From: a virus
Virus record (IMG/VR): IMGVR_UViG_3300045738_001556
Coordinates: 1 to 27,968 of that record
Strand: one strand, 5' to 3'
Length of the DNA: 27,968 nt
The first letter of the stretch is position 1; each line of letters opens with the position of its first letter. Below, piece after piece: positions 18,691-27,376 of this stretch. The translations under genes and the position numbers were made by a program. Under the pieces are notes generated by a model, which ran no database searches, was not told where the DNA came from, and saw nothing but the letters and a program-made list of their open reading frames with translations.

Positions 18691-21419
18691 CCAACGTCCC
18701 AATCATCATGGTGCAGGTCAGGAAACCCTTGACTAATTCCATTTATATACCAGTTTGGAAAATCGGAAGTAATTCCAACTATCACACTATCTTGAAACCC
18801 AGATTGTTCAACATAAAATTCGTTGTGGTAATCAGTCCAAGTAGTTTCGTGTTGAAGGCGCGTATTTAAAGTATCCTGCCACCCAAAACCTGTCGTTTGT
18901 GACCAACTATTCCAACTACTCCAACCCCCTCCAGATTTAGATTTAGTTCTTCGTCTCCGCCATAAAGTAGCATTAGTTCCAAAGACTTGAACTCCAACAT
19001 AATCAGTTGAATACCCTAGATCATATTTCCAAATATAAGGTGGTGGGGCTTTATCAGGCATAATAAACTGGTTTGAATCAACATACCCAGCTTTGGTTCC
19101 ATAAGCTCTTTCATTTGAAGGTGTCCAGTTTGATGGTATATTATGTGCCCAGAAAAATTCCCCATTGTCCGCATCACTGTTAAGAATACTCCAAGAACTA
19201 CCCCCATTGATAGAATAATAAAGAATTACATTGTTAAAACCAGATATGCCATAAAATATTTGAACATGGTTATTGCCTGAGTTACTGGCTGCGTTGTTGA
19301 AACCCCAACGTTGAACTGGAGTTGGCACCAAATCTGTAGGAGCTTCATAAGTATATTCGTAGGTAACGACTTCTGAAGTTAATGACCCTGAGTTTTGAAA
19401 ACTTTTCAGTTTCAAAACTGTAGAGGACGTCCCAATTGCAACAGTTCCACCATTTACAACTGACGAAGCACTTTCTGTTGGTTCAGAACCATTGGTTGTA
19501 TATCTAACCGTAACTCCCGATTCATTATGAGAAACAGTGACGTTGAAACCAATATTAAAGGTTTGTGATGCTGGGGTTCCTGTTGGTGATGCTAGTCTAG
19601 CTAATGTCCATGCAAGAATTGAATCAGAAGGTGACTCAGGAACAGTGAGTTCTGTTTCTTCAGTTGATTCGTCCCAATCATAATCAGAACTAGCAACTTC
19701 CAATAATTCAAAATTGAGAGTTGGGGCAACATCAAGCACTAGGATAACAGACCTAACTTGATACACATATGATCCAAGGTCTGATTTTTCAGTGTTAAGT
19801 GAAATAACATCTCCAGACCGAATATTTAACAAAGTTAGTTTGGCGTCAAATTCAATAATTCTTACTGCCCGACTCCGAGTAACTGCAATTTTAGCAATTC
19901 TTTGAGCTGTGGCAGCACTAGTAACTAAAGGTTGAGCTAAATCAATCCATTTGGCTTCACCATCTATAGTTAGCCCAGATGCTAACTGATAAGGAGGATA
20001 ATCCTCTTCCTGCCAATTTAAATCTGGAGTGCGGTAAATACCTTTAGCCCCATTAAAACTATCGCGGAGATTTTTGTTGTTAAGCTTCAATGACGTCACA
20101 AAATCATCGTCCGAAGCAACCAAGCTAGTGAGCGCATAATTACCTGCATAAACAGCAAATACCCCACCCATATAACTAATGTTACCTGACATCGAGGTTA
20201 ACATTTTTCTTAAATTAACGCCTAGAGTGTCAGCTGTATCAATCCAACCATTAATGGTATAACGTTTTTCATCAGCAAGAGTTTTTCTAGCTACTAGGAA
20301 ATCACAGTCATTTGCTGCCACAGATAACTGTGAATCATCAACATCAACCGCATTAGTTGAAAACCCATATTCGTCATTAATTAAAAAATCTCTAATGGCA
20401 AGAGCTGGATTGCTATTAAAAACAGTATTTGTGGTTCTTGGATCATAAGTTTTCTTACCTTGGATTTTGGCCGACACCGAAGGGGCACTATTACCAAATA
20501 AATCTTCTGAATATAAAATTCTAAGATAAATATAAGTTATACCTCTTAGTCTGTAAGTTGAATCCCAAAAAGACGATCCAAGTTCAGTTTCAATTTCTGA
20601 TATATAAGCTTGAGTATCCAATCCTAGTTTTGAATAATAATCAACCACTCCCACAAATTCACCCGCTACAACACCAGAATCTAAAATTGGTCTGTCGTCT
20701 AAATAAACTTGATCAAAGGCTTCACACTCATGACCTGCAAACGCTACTACTAAATTAAGATACCGAGATCCAGAACCGCTAGTGTGAATCATTACAACAG
20801 ATCCTTCAACCTTGGTCGTTCCATAGATAGTTTTCTTAGAAAAGGGCTGGTCAGGCGTTTCGCCACGAGATAGGAAAAGAGATGCTTGAGCTGACCCCGC
20901 ATACTCTAGGCCGTTGTCACCAGCAAAGAGCTGGAGTTGGGATTGGTGAGTGTATCGTGAAGATTTTGGTTTTTGTAACTCAACTAATTTAGATTCAGCA
21001 CTGACAGTATGAGTATTATTGATTGTATTTTCAGACCCACTTATTTGAGATATGTTACCCGAAAAAATTTGGTAAGTTTTATTGGCAACTAAACCTCCTA
21101 CTGAGTCTAAAAACCCTATATAAATTTTGCAAATTTTCCCTCGATATTTTTCAGGATCAGTGATATCGATTGAATATTCGTAATTGGCGGATAACTCAAT
21201 GCTGATGTTGTCAGCCACTAGATTAATTGATTCTTTGATATTTGGCCAAGACAAAACTATACCTTCGCCCTTCCAAGTCTGAGAATCGTAACTTAAATCT
21301 CCTAACCCTGACCAAGCATAAAGGTCATAACTATCGAGGCCGAGATGCATCAAAAACACTGGACGAAGAGTATCAGACGCAATCTCTGCCTGAATTTCAG
21401 AAGTTAGGTTTCTTGGCAT
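18687..21419 (-). CDS. Tail tip / receptor-binding protein with gpJ-like core, 910 aa
   Basis: Residues 1-160 (FLMHLGLDSYDLYAWSGLGD..., ISIELSAN, YQIFSGNISQI) resemble the DUF2163-like N-terminal domain of phage tail-tip proteins. Residues ~200-580 carry a gpJ-like core: a NPALAIRDFLINDEYGF stretch and RIAKIAVTRSRAVRIIEFDA. Residues ~610-680 match a chitobiase/Fn3-associated domain (VRYTTNGSEPTESAS). The last 230 residues are Gly/Ser/Trp/Asn-rich and beta-like, probably the receptor-contacting part. It combines domains that are separate genes in many phages. It is last in the tail operon, the usual position for host-range genes. Its start overlaps the preceding stop (TAATG). Confidence 0.7.
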   Translation of the reverse strand: MPRNLTSEIQAEIASDTLRPVFLMHLGLDSYDLYAWSGLGDLSYDSQTWKGEGIVLSWPNIKESINLVADNISIELSANYEYSIDITDPEKYRGKICKIYIGFLDSVGGLVANKTYQIFSGNISQISGSENTINNTHTVSAESKLVELQKPKSSRYTHQSQLQLFAGDNGLEYAGSAQASLFLSRGETPDQPFSKKTIYGTTKVEGSVVMIHTSGSGSRYLNLVVAFAGHECEAFDQVYLDDRPILDSGVVAGEFVGVVDYYSKLGLDTQAYISEIETELGSSFWDSTYRLRGITYIYLRILYSEDLFGNSAPSVSAKIQGKKTYDPRTTNTVFNSNPALAIRDFLINDEYGFSTNAVDVDDSQLSVAANDCDFLVARKTLADEKRYTINGWIDTADTLGVNLRKMLTSMSGNISYMGGVFAVYAGNYALTSLVASDDDFVTSLKLNNKNLRDSFNGAKGIYRTPDLNWQEEDYPPYQLASGLTIDGEAKWIDLAQPLVTSAATAQRIAKIAVTRSRAVRIIEFDAKLTLLNIRSGDVISLNTEKSDLGSYVYQVRSVILVLDVAPTLNFELLEVASSDYDWDESTEETELTVPESPSDSILAWTLARLASPTGTPASQTFNIGFNVTVSHNESGVTVRYTTNGSEPTESASSVVNGGTVAIGTSSTVLKLKSFQNSGSLTSEVVTYEYTYEAPTDLVPTPVQRWGFNNAASNSGNNHVQIFYGISGFNNVILYYSINGGSSWSILNSDADNGEFFWAHNIPSNWTPSNERAYGTKAGYVDSNQFIMPDKAPPPYIWKYDLGYSTDYVGVQVFGTNATLWRRRRTKSKSGGGWSSWNSWSQTTGFGWQDTLNTRLQHETTWTDYHNEFYVEQSGFQDSVIVGITSDFPNWYINGISQGFPDLHHDDWDVG

Positions 21420-22000
21420 TATAAAACTTCTCTTGCTCCAATATTAATGTTGTAATGTTTAGCTAACGACATGTCCCACTTGAAAGATTCAAAAATTCTA
21501 AATCTTCCCTTAGGGGTAGTATATTCAACAGTGGATGTTGTTTCAACAATTTCAGCACGAGGCTTAGGCCAAACTTCAATAGTGGCTTCTCCTGCTACCG
21601 CCGTATCTCCTGTAGTAATCCTATAAAGACCATTTTCAATCTGAATCCAATCGCCCGCTGTGAAAGTTCCAGTCATTCCAGTTAAGTCGAGGTAATAATC
21701 GCTAATGGCGTCAACAACAATCGTGCCAGAAACCACAGCGATAGGAGAATCATCAGGAGGAGTCAAGTTAAAAAAACCTTCACGACCATTTAATCGAAGC
21801 ATGAACGCTGCCCACTCTGCTGATTGTGTTTTACTTAAAGGTGGTAGTTCAAAAGAAACTTCCCAAAACTGAGCTGGGTGAACGTAAACTTGTTCTTTTC
21901 CACTAAAAATTGAAGTGGAAACAGCAACTACAGATTTTGCTTCCATCGAAAATTCTCTGAATGATGGAGCAGCAGGAAGGTTTATTGGGAAAACTGGCAT
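21419..22000 (-). CDS. Minor tail protein, probably distal-tail-like, 193 aa
   Basis: It sits directly downstream of the tape measure gene, where distal tail or minor tail proteins are encoded. The N-terminal half (FWEVSFELPPLSKTQSAEWAAF, LRLNGREGFFNLTPPDDS) is typical of minor tail proteins of siphoviruses, with a beta-sandwich look. The middle (LTGTFTAGDWIQIENGLYRI) has an SH3/OB-like pattern, and the C-terminus is FRIFESFKWDMSLAKHY. I infer a hub role linking the tail tube to the tip protein. It is one base after the tape measure stop. Confidence 0.6.
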   Translation of the reverse strand: MPVFPINLPAAPSFREFSMEAKSVVAVSTSIFSGKEQVYVHPAQFWEVSFELPPLSKTQSAEWAAFMLRLNGREGFFNLTPPDDSPIAVVSGTIVVDAISDYYLDLTGMTGTFTAGDWIQIENGLYRITTGDTAVAGEATIEVWPKPRAEIVETTSTVEYTTPKGRFRIFESFKWDMSLAKHYNINIGAREVL

Positions 22001-22001
22001 G

Positions 22002-23780
22002 TTAAGCGGTTCTCAAGTTATGTTCGGTTACTGCTTCGATAGCAACTTTGGCGATCATTTGTTTCATGTTTTTAAGAGCCGACACAGTTTCCATATCAGT
22101 CCCAGCTGCAAAATTCATGGTGATGTTTGACCCTACACCCATTTTATTATTTGGAATAATAGTGCCAGAAGAATTTGGGACAAATAATTCGGGTCCAACC
22201 TCCCCAACAATGTAAGGTGTGTTGCCCATAACTGGTCCTCCAAGTGCTTTACCACTAATTTTGCTTCCAATCCATTCTCCAGTGCTTTTAAGAGGATTTA
22301 AATTTCCAACAGCGCTTGCAACTTTTTGAAAAAAAGCCCAAAGGCTTCTTAGTTTAGAAAACAATCGGTCTATTGTCGAAATCATTGAAGTTCTAATAAA
22401 ACTCCACACGTATCGAAAAGCACTAACTAATCCATTACGAAGTCCCCTTGTGACATCCGCTAAAGCGTCAGTCATGTCGTCCCACAAATGAATCATCCAA
22501 ACAAGAACGTCACCCAACTTTTCCCCTAACGCCCAAGCGGCGTCCCAAACCAACAGAAGAATCCCCATTGCTGTTAATACAACTCCCAACACTGGACCAA
22601 GGAAGGAAATCGCAGCTCCGATAGCAACAAACCCTGTAATTGCTACAGAAACCGCAGCAGCCATTAATCCTATTGCCAAAATAATAGGTCCAATCGCTGC
22701 TACTATTAACGCAATTATAACAGTAGTAGTTTGAGTGCTTTCATCTAACTCCCTAAATTTATTAACCCACGCAGTGATCTTAGTAGTGATTGCTTTAATT
22801 TGTGGACCAAAGTTGTCTTTTAACGCAATCATTGCCCCTTCAACTGCTGACTTTAACTTAAAAAACCCTCCAGTAAGGCCGCTATCCATAATTGCTTGCA
22901 TCATTTTAGCTGAACCTCCAGCCAAGTCAAGCACATCCGCCAACGCACTAATAGCATCAGTATTTTGAGATAAAATTGTAGAAACGTTAGCGCCACGTTT
23001 GCCAAAGAAATCAAAGGCCGTAGTCAGAGGATCTGTAGATTCTCGAATATCGGTCAATACTTGATTTAAATCTAACCCTTCTTTAGAAACGTCAAGAAGA
23101 ATATTTCTAAAAGCTGTTCCTGCTGTGGAAGCTTCAACATTTCTATCAACTAGTATGCCAAGGATGGCAGCGGTTTCCTCAATACTTACGCCATAAGTAA
23201 AAGCAGTTGCTCCTGAAGACGACATAGCAACTTTAAATTTCTCAAGCGTTAAAGCCGAAGAACCAAAAGATTTAGCCATTACGTCTGTAATCCTCCCCAT
23301 TTGGTTAGCCTCCATACCAAACGCTCGCAAAGTGCCAGCCGCAACATCTGCTGAATCTACTAAGTCTTCATCAGTTGCTTGGGCAAGAGCAAGAATAGAT
23401 TCAGTTGAATCAATAATTTGATCAGGTTTAAATCCCTTTTTAGAAAGAACAAGTTGTAATCCTGCCACTTGAGAAGCCGTAAATCTTGTTGTCGAACCCA
23501 AACGTTTTGCGTCTGCCTCTAATTTGTCAAACTCTGACCCAGTAGCACCCGAAATTGCTTTAACCTTCAACATTTGTTGTTCAAAATTAGCAAATGTTTT
23601 GATAGTAACAGCTCCCATCCCTAAAACAGGAGCTGTTAACCTAGTTGTCAAAGTCTTACCCATACGCTGAGCAGCTTTCCCAAACTTATCAAGTTTTTGA
23701 GTTGCCTTCAGTATATTTTTTTCAAAACCATCAATGCGAGCGATGATATCGACGTAAGTTGTGCCTAATGAAACAGCCAT
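22002..23780 (-). CDS. Tail tape measure protein, TP901 family
   Basis: This protein sets tail length and threads the tail tube. Residues 1-60 form a coiled coil-like start (DIIARIDGFEKNILKATQKLDKF). Residues ~60-250 match the TP901 tape measure core (FANFEQQMLKVKAISGATGS, LGSTTRFTASQVAGLQLVLS, DAVAAGTLRAFGME-type segments). Residues ~355-425 contain three hydrophobic membrane-like helices, as expected for the DNA-ejection role. The C-terminus has GPVMGNTPYIVGEVGPELFVP, a common tape measure ending. At 592 aa it is short, implying a tail of roughly 90 nm by the usual length rule (inference). Its ATG overlaps the stop of the chaperone frame (TAATG). Confidence 0.9.
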   Translation of the reverse strand: MAVSLGTTYVDIIARIDGFEKNILKATQKLDKFGKAAQRMGKTLTTRLTAPVLGMGAVTIKTFANFEQQMLKVKAISGATGSEFDKLEADAKRLGSTTRFTASQVAGLQLVLSKKGFKPDQIIDSTESILALAQATDEDLVDSADVAAGTLRAFGMEANQMGRITDVMAKSFGSSALTLEKFKVAMSSSGATAFTYGVSIEETAAILGILVDRNVEASTAGTAFRNILLDVSKEGLDLNQVLTDIRESTDPLTTAFDFFGKRGANVSTILSQNTDAISALADVLDLAGGSAKMMQAIMDSGLTGGFFKLKSAVEGAMIALKDNFGPQIKAITTKITAWVNKFRELDESTQTTTVIIALIVAAIGPIILAIGLMAAAVSVAITGFVAIGAAISFLGPVLGVVLTAMGILLLVWDAAWALGEKLGDVLVWMIHLWDDMTDALADVTRGLRNGLVSAFRYVWSFIRTSMISTIDRLFSKLRSLWAFFQKVASAVGNLNPLKSTGEWIGSKISGKALGGPVMGNTPYIVGEVGPELFVPNSSGTIIPNNKMGVGSNITMNFAAGTDMETVSALKNMKQMIAKVAIEAVTEHNLRTA

Positions 23781-24088
23781 TATTTACAGAGGTGTTTTAC
23801 CGCGTCGAGCATCTCTTCTGGAGACATCCGACGAGTAGATTTTTGTGGTTTATCGTATTTCGGCATGAAATCTTTGGGTTGATATTTCTTGTCGGTTTTT
23901 GACTGGCGACGTAGGTTTGCCATATGCGCCATCATGCGAGCTTGTCTCCAATCTTGCTTTTTCTCCGATAGAGCCAGCATTTCCATATATACGGTGACTT
24001 CGGAGGGGAGCAGAGACTCTGCTTCCCTCCTTGTCAACCCGCAATCGATCTGGAGAAGAACTACCCATTTTAACCACTGGCTTTGGTT
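23780..24088 (-). CDS. Tail assembly chaperone, T part, reached by -1 frameshift
   Basis: This frame is open from the slippery site (24088) to 23780, and a good ATG is absent from its start. It begins with sequence typical of GT extensions (QWLKWVVLLQIDCGLTRREAESLLPSEV), then EMLALSEKKQDWRQARMMAHM and a basic C-terminal part. Read after a -1 shift it extends the upstream frame to a ~200-aa fusion, as in lambda gpG/gpGT. The fusion would bind the tape measure during tail assembly. A TTG at 24037 could give independent translation, but the conserved segment starts upstream of it. Confidence 0.7.
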   Translation of the reverse strand, partial: NQSQWLKWVVLLQIDCGLTRREAESLLPSEVTVYMEMLALSEKKQDWRQARMMAHMANLRRQSKTDKKYQPKDFMPKYDKPQKSTRRMSPEEMLDAVKHLCK

Positions 24089-24381
24089 TTTCCCGACGGA
24101 GTTTTCCCCATATCTTTCATTCCGCTGTTTTCCATTGCAGACTCAAAAACTTCAGCAACTACGCCGAAGTTTGGCAACAAGTCAATCAAATCCTCGACGT
24201 TTTCGTCCTTAGTTTTGATAGCTTGGCAAATCAAGTCACACATTACAATAATTGGTGTTTCCTTGACATTAGTGAGTTTACCACCGTTTTTCTCAAATCT
24301 ATAGAGAACTCCAGTAGTAATGTTAACTTCACGAGGTGTTGTTTCGCCCCCAAGTTTGATTGTAGTTTTTGTTTTGCCCAT
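24070..24381 (-). CDS. Tail assembly chaperone, G part
   Basis: The 103-aa product (TIKLGGETTPREVNITTGVLYRFEK..., VMCDLICQAIKTKDENVEDLIDLLPNF) fits the tail assembly chaperone between the tail tube and tape measure genes. It probably coats the tape measure with its frameshifted form. The start at 24381 has a clear CACC leader (ACCATCACCACCACAAAAT), although it follows the tail tube gene by only 38 bases. It ends in a Lys-Thr-Ser-Gly segment over which the slippery sequence lies, 5 codons before the stop. Confidence 0.75.
   Translation of the reverse strand: MGKTKTTIKLGGETTPREVNITTGVLYRFEKNGGKLTNVKETPIIVMCDLICQAIKTKDENVEDLIDLLPNFGVVAEVFESAMENSGMKDMGKTPSGKTKASG
24088..24094 (-). promoter_or_regulatory. 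Programmed -1 frameshift site GGGAAAA
   Basis: On the minus strand the heptamer is G-GGA-AAA in the reading frame of the G part, the X-XXY-YYZ form (lambda uses GGGAAAG). It lies 5 codons before the zero-frame stop, and the -1 frame is open from here to 23780. Confidence 0.75.
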
Positions 24382-24419
24382 TATGGTATTATATTTTGTG
24401 GTGGTGATGGTTTATACTA

Positions 24420-24842
24420 CTATGCTACGTCAGCAAGAGTAGGTTTACCAGAGATTTTGATAGTAATGCTTGCTTCTTGTTTACCATCGAGAGGTGCTTC
24501 TGGCTCAAATGCAGTTACAATACCATTGATGGAAAAAATTGCAACAGTGCCGAATTGACATTTCATTTGAACAGGAGCGTCATCAGTTTCAAGGCTTTCA
24601 AGGAGCTTGATGTGGTTTTTTCCATCAGCTGCCAACAAATCAACTGAAACCGACGCGGAGATTTCACCTGCGTCACGCAACCCAGCAAGATATTCCTTGA
24701 ATTCATCTGCCGACTGCATGTGCGTAGTGTCAATAGTTTCCTTAGAATAACTGGGACCACCGATAGTAAGTAACTCGCCAATTTCGACAAACGCCGAACC
24801 AGAGAGGATTGAGAGGATTGAGCCGAAGCCTTTTTTAGCCAT
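24420..24842 (-). CDS. Major tail tube protein
   Basis: At 140 aa it resembles the tail tube subunit of lambda gpV-N/TP901 type: MAKKGFGSILSI, then VEIGELLTIGGPSYSKETIDTTHMQSADEFKEYLAGLRDAGEIS, the standard GGP...ID-x-T and EF-x-x-GL-x-DAG pattern, followed by beta strands VQMKCQF and FSINGIVTAFEPEAPLDGKQEASITIKISGKP. Hexameric rings of this protein form the tail tube. It lies between the tail terminator and chaperone genes, the usual order. No C-terminal Ig-like domain is present. Confidence 0.85.
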   Translation of the reverse strand: MAKKGFGSILSILSGSAFVEIGELLTIGGPSYSKETIDTTHMQSADEFKEYLAGLRDAGEISASVSVDLLAADGKNHIKLLESLETDDAPVQMKCQFGTVAIFSINGIVTAFEPEAPLDGKQEASITIKISGKPTLADVA

Positions 24843-24860
24843 AATATTTAGTATTGATTT

Positions 24861-25265
24861 TTATGTTAGAGAGACTTCATAATTGAACATGAAATCAAGA
24901 GAGGGTGAAAATGTATCCGCCTGATGGGTGAAACTGTCTTCGTCCGATAATAGTTGACCAACCCATAATTCAGTTGACCCAAAAGTTCCAGTTTGTCCAT
25001 GAATTAAAGCAACTAAACGATTCCGAATATCTTCAACGTTGGTGTAATTTTTTGAATAAATGTCAAATTGGATTCTAGCTTCTCGGTCATTAGATGCTCC
25101 CTTCATGTGAATCCCTATAGTTCCTGAAACTTTAAGAAACACAACATAAGGAAAAGAAGCAGTTTGGTCAGCCTTAACAGGATAGATTCTATCTCCTACT
25201 ATTGCGGTTAATCCAGCGTCTCCATTAAGAACTGCAAAAATCGAGCTTAATAATGTATCATTCAT
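24861..25265 (-). CDS. Tail terminator protein (DUF3168-like)
   Basis: This 134-aa protein begins with a helix (LLSSIFAVLNGDAGLTAIVGDRIYPVKADQ), then FPYVVFLKVSG, a typical DUF3168 pattern of head-tail joining/tail terminator proteins. It would cap the tail tube and join it to the head connector. It lies between the gp10-like and tail tube genes, and its ATG overlaps the preceding stop in an ATGA junction. Confidence 0.75.
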   Translation of the reverse strand: MNDTLLSSIFAVLNGDAGLTAIVGDRIYPVKADQTASFPYVVFLKVSGTIGIHMKGASNDREARIQFDIYSKNYTNVEDIRNRLVALIHGQTGTFGSTELWVGQLLSDEDSFTHQADTFSPSLDFMFNYEVSLT

Positions 25266-25702
25266 GATAGTTTAGCTACGAAAGTTCTCCCTTTTTTAAC
25301 AAATTCTGAAAATTGTTCGCCTCTAGTGTTATCTGTAGCTGGACGTAGAAAAGGAGTTGCTTTCTGGCTAATAGTTCCTTTTTCAAGAAGGTGAGAATAT
25401 CGCCTAGGATCAACATTTTTACCTCGGTATTGAACGTTAAATCCTCGTCTTGGCCCAACACCAGCCCAAACAGCCCGATTTCTGAAAGTTTTAACCTTGA
25501 CCCCAATTGATCTACGCAAAGCACCAGTTCTAATTAGTCCTTGTTGGTCAATTTTCCGACGAGCTTCAACCGTAATAGGCTTTGCTGCTGCTCGAACCGC
25601 TGGTCGCAATACTTGCTTCACCATTTTAATTGGCATACGCTTAAGGTTTGCCTTGAGTTCTTCAAGACCTGTTACCCTTACTTGTATGCTAAAATCGCTC
25701 AT
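25262..25702 (-). CDS. HK97 gp10-like head-tail component
   Basis: At 146 aa it fits the HK97 gp10 family: VTGLEELKANLKRMPIKMVKQVLRPAVRAAAKPITVEARRKI (split here as a helix after GLEEL), GLIRTGALRRSIGVKV and a late YSHLLEKGT-(x)-ATPFLRPA segment. The family belongs to the connector/tail completion set; its exact structural role is less clear. It overlaps both neighbours by 4 bases, showing tight translational coupling in the connector block. Confidence 0.8.
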   Translation of the reverse strand: MSDFSIQVRVTGLEELKANLKRMPIKMVKQVLRPAVRAAAKPITVEARRKIDQQGLIRTGALRRSIGVKVKTFRNRAVWAGVGPRRGFNVQYRGKNVDPRRYSHLLEKGTISQKATPFLRPATDNTRGEQFSEFVKKGRTFVAKLS

Positions 25703-26052
25703 TGGTTATCTGTGCTTCTAAATCGTAATATTATGTCTAGGTATTCACATTGTCTTATCTCTTGGAGATCAACTATTTCATAAACTAAACCTTTATACAA
25801 GACCCGATAGGTCGCCGTGTCAAGCACATCTCCCACTTCTTCATATCTTACACGAAAAGTAAGCAATTTAACATTGACAACTTGATTTGGTATATTTTCA
25901 CGAAAACGGTTTTCATCACCAGATTGTTTCATCAACCTAGCTGGCAAATCTGTAAAAATCGTAACCCAAGCATTTACAACACCTCCAAATCCGTCACGCG
26001 TTGACGAACGTTTTTGGATAGTTATAAATTTGTTTAATAACCCAGAGTTCAT
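25699..26052 (-). CDS. Head-tail joining (stopper) protein
   Basis: The 117-aa product matches the SPP1 gp16/Phage_H_T_join type: LNKFITIQKRSSTRDGFGGVVNAWVTIFT, then LPARLMKQSG, LTFRVRYEEVGDVLDTATYRVLYKGLVYEIVDLQEI and YLDIILRF. These proteins close the portal channel after packaging and join the tail. Its place after the gp6-like adaptor agrees. The ATG overlaps the previous stop by one base (TAATG). Confidence 0.8.
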   Translation of the reverse strand: MNSGLLNKFITIQKRSSTRDGFGGVVNAWVTIFTDLPARLMKQSGDENRFRENIPNQVVNVKLLTFRVRYEEVGDVLDTATYRVLYKGLVYEIVDLQEIRQCEYLDIILRFRSTDNQ

Positions 26053-26627
26053 TATCTATACCGTTTGAAAGACTTAATTAGAGTATTGAATGACATTGGC
26101 ACTGCAATAGGAACTGCACCTACTACCACTGGTGTGTTATTTTCATACCAGTGATTAACTAAAAACTTAATTGTTCTTCGAATATTGGCTTTCACACTAG
26201 ACGCAGAATCACCATATCCAGACTTAACAGTTATGAAAATCCGCTCATATTCGCTTGACAAATCAGAAGGCCATGAGGGATCAGATTTTTTATACAATTT
26301 TGGTTGGTATTCATCGTCCTCCAAATGATAAACACTGGGGTCAACTAACTGTAAATTCCCATCTGAATCCAGATATTTGATCGACACTACGCATTGAACT
26401 GGAGTGACTGGAAGAATTTCACGACGACTAGGGAAATGATCGGAGTTGATTTCAACAGTTCTAGTAATTGTATGTAAACCACAAACATCTTCAACATGAG
26501 TTTGTGCAGCCGCAATCAAGGACAACAATTTTGTATCAGCATATGATCCTTTAATCCTTAGATCAGATTTACACTCACTGAGACTAACGCAATTTACTGT
26601 TGGTTCTACTGTAACTTTGTATCTCAT
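26052..26627 (-). CDS. Head-tail adaptor, gp6-like
   Basis: At 191 aa it belongs to the HK97 gp6/phage connector type: VSLSECKSDLRI, DTKLLSLIAAAQTHVEDVCGL and later VKANIRRTIKFLVNHWYENN, the usual helical pattern of adaptors that dock on the portal. The central part (VVSIKYLDSDGNLQLVDPSVYHL) is the conserved beta segment. It is the first connector gene in the window; the capsid, portal and terminase genes should lie to the right. A 28-base gap separates it from the lipoprotein gene. Confidence 0.75.
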   Translation of the reverse strand: MRYKVTVEPTVNCVSLSECKSDLRIKGSYADTKLLSLIAAAQTHVEDVCGLHTITRTVEINSDHFPSRREILPVTPVQCVVSIKYLDSDGNLQLVDPSVYHLEDDEYQPKLYKKSDPSWPSDLSSEYERIFITVKSGYGDSASSVKANIRRTIKFLVNHWYENNTPVVVGAVPIAVPMSFNTLIKSFKRYR

Positions 26628-26655
26628 AAAATTGTTGTCCTTGGGACTGGGTTAA

Positions 26656-27363
26656 CTAGTTAGAACTATTAGCGTTTTCAGCTGACAGGGATGTGATGTA
26701 AGGAGAATCAATTTTTTGTAAAATGATATTCACCTCATTAATAACGTTTGCAGACTTATGAGCAGCACGGAGCAAATTAACAATTCCATTTTCGATATTT
26801 TCACCAACTTCTTGATCTGGAATTAATTTAGCACTAGACCTTATATCATTGATTGCTTGAAATGTAGCTTCAACAATAAGGCCAGAATTTTGCAACAAAT
26901 CTTCGGATTTTGACAATTTGCGTTTGGTATTATAACGACTCCATCCAACTAGCAAATTAGTGAATAACAATCCTGCTGCTGCCCCCCAAGGTCCGCCAAC
27001 TGTAGCAATTAAACCCCCTCCAATTTGGGCAATGCCTTCAATATTGTTCACTTCGACTTGATAAGTAACTGGAGTTGGGTTTAAATCTTCAACCGCTTGA
27101 ACCTCTTCTTCTGAGGATCGATTAAACCGAGCAATGAGGTCTTGTTCATCAACTGGAGTGCCAGATTCAACGACGATACCAGAAAGAGGTTCTCCGATCT
27201 CGTAGGTAGTAATCGCCCTAGGTGCGCCCCCAGATGTTGGGAGCACCATGTCCTGTGAGAAGACGACCCCAGAACGCTGTTCGGTCGTCTTAAGACAGGC
27301 CGTTGAAGCGAAAAGAGATATTGCAAGAATGAATCCGAGTGTAATATATTTTGTTTTGTTCAT
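26656..27363 (-). CDS. Putative lipoprotein, 235 aa
   Basis: A short basic N-terminus, a hydrophobic core (ITLGFILAISLFAS) and STAC with Cys23 form a lipoprotein-type signal; Ser at -3 is not the most usual residue, so signal peptidase I cleavage is possible. A second hydrophobic Gly/Ala-rich stretch (IGGGLIATVGGPWGAAAGLLFTNLLVGW, split by Gly) lies at ~115-142. The rest is helical and charged. The function is unknown: outer spanin-like, superinfection exclusion or virion lipoprotein are options. The start has a CACCACC leader squeezed into the 13 bases after the previous stop. The position between the holin-like gene and connector genes is unusual. Confidence 0.65.
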   Translation of the reverse strand: MNKTKYITLGFILAISLFASTACLKTTEQRSGVVFSQDMVLPTSGGAPRAITTYEIGEPLSGIVVESGTPVDEQDLIARFNRSSEEEVQAVEDLNPTPVTYQVEVNNIEGIAQIGGGLIATVGGPWGAAAGLLFTNLLVGWSRYNTKRKLSKSEDLLQNSGLIVEATFQAINDIRSSAKLIPDQEVGENIENGIVNLLRAAHKSANVINEVNIILQKIDSPYITSLSAENANSSN

Positions 27364-27376
27364 AATAATGGTGGTG

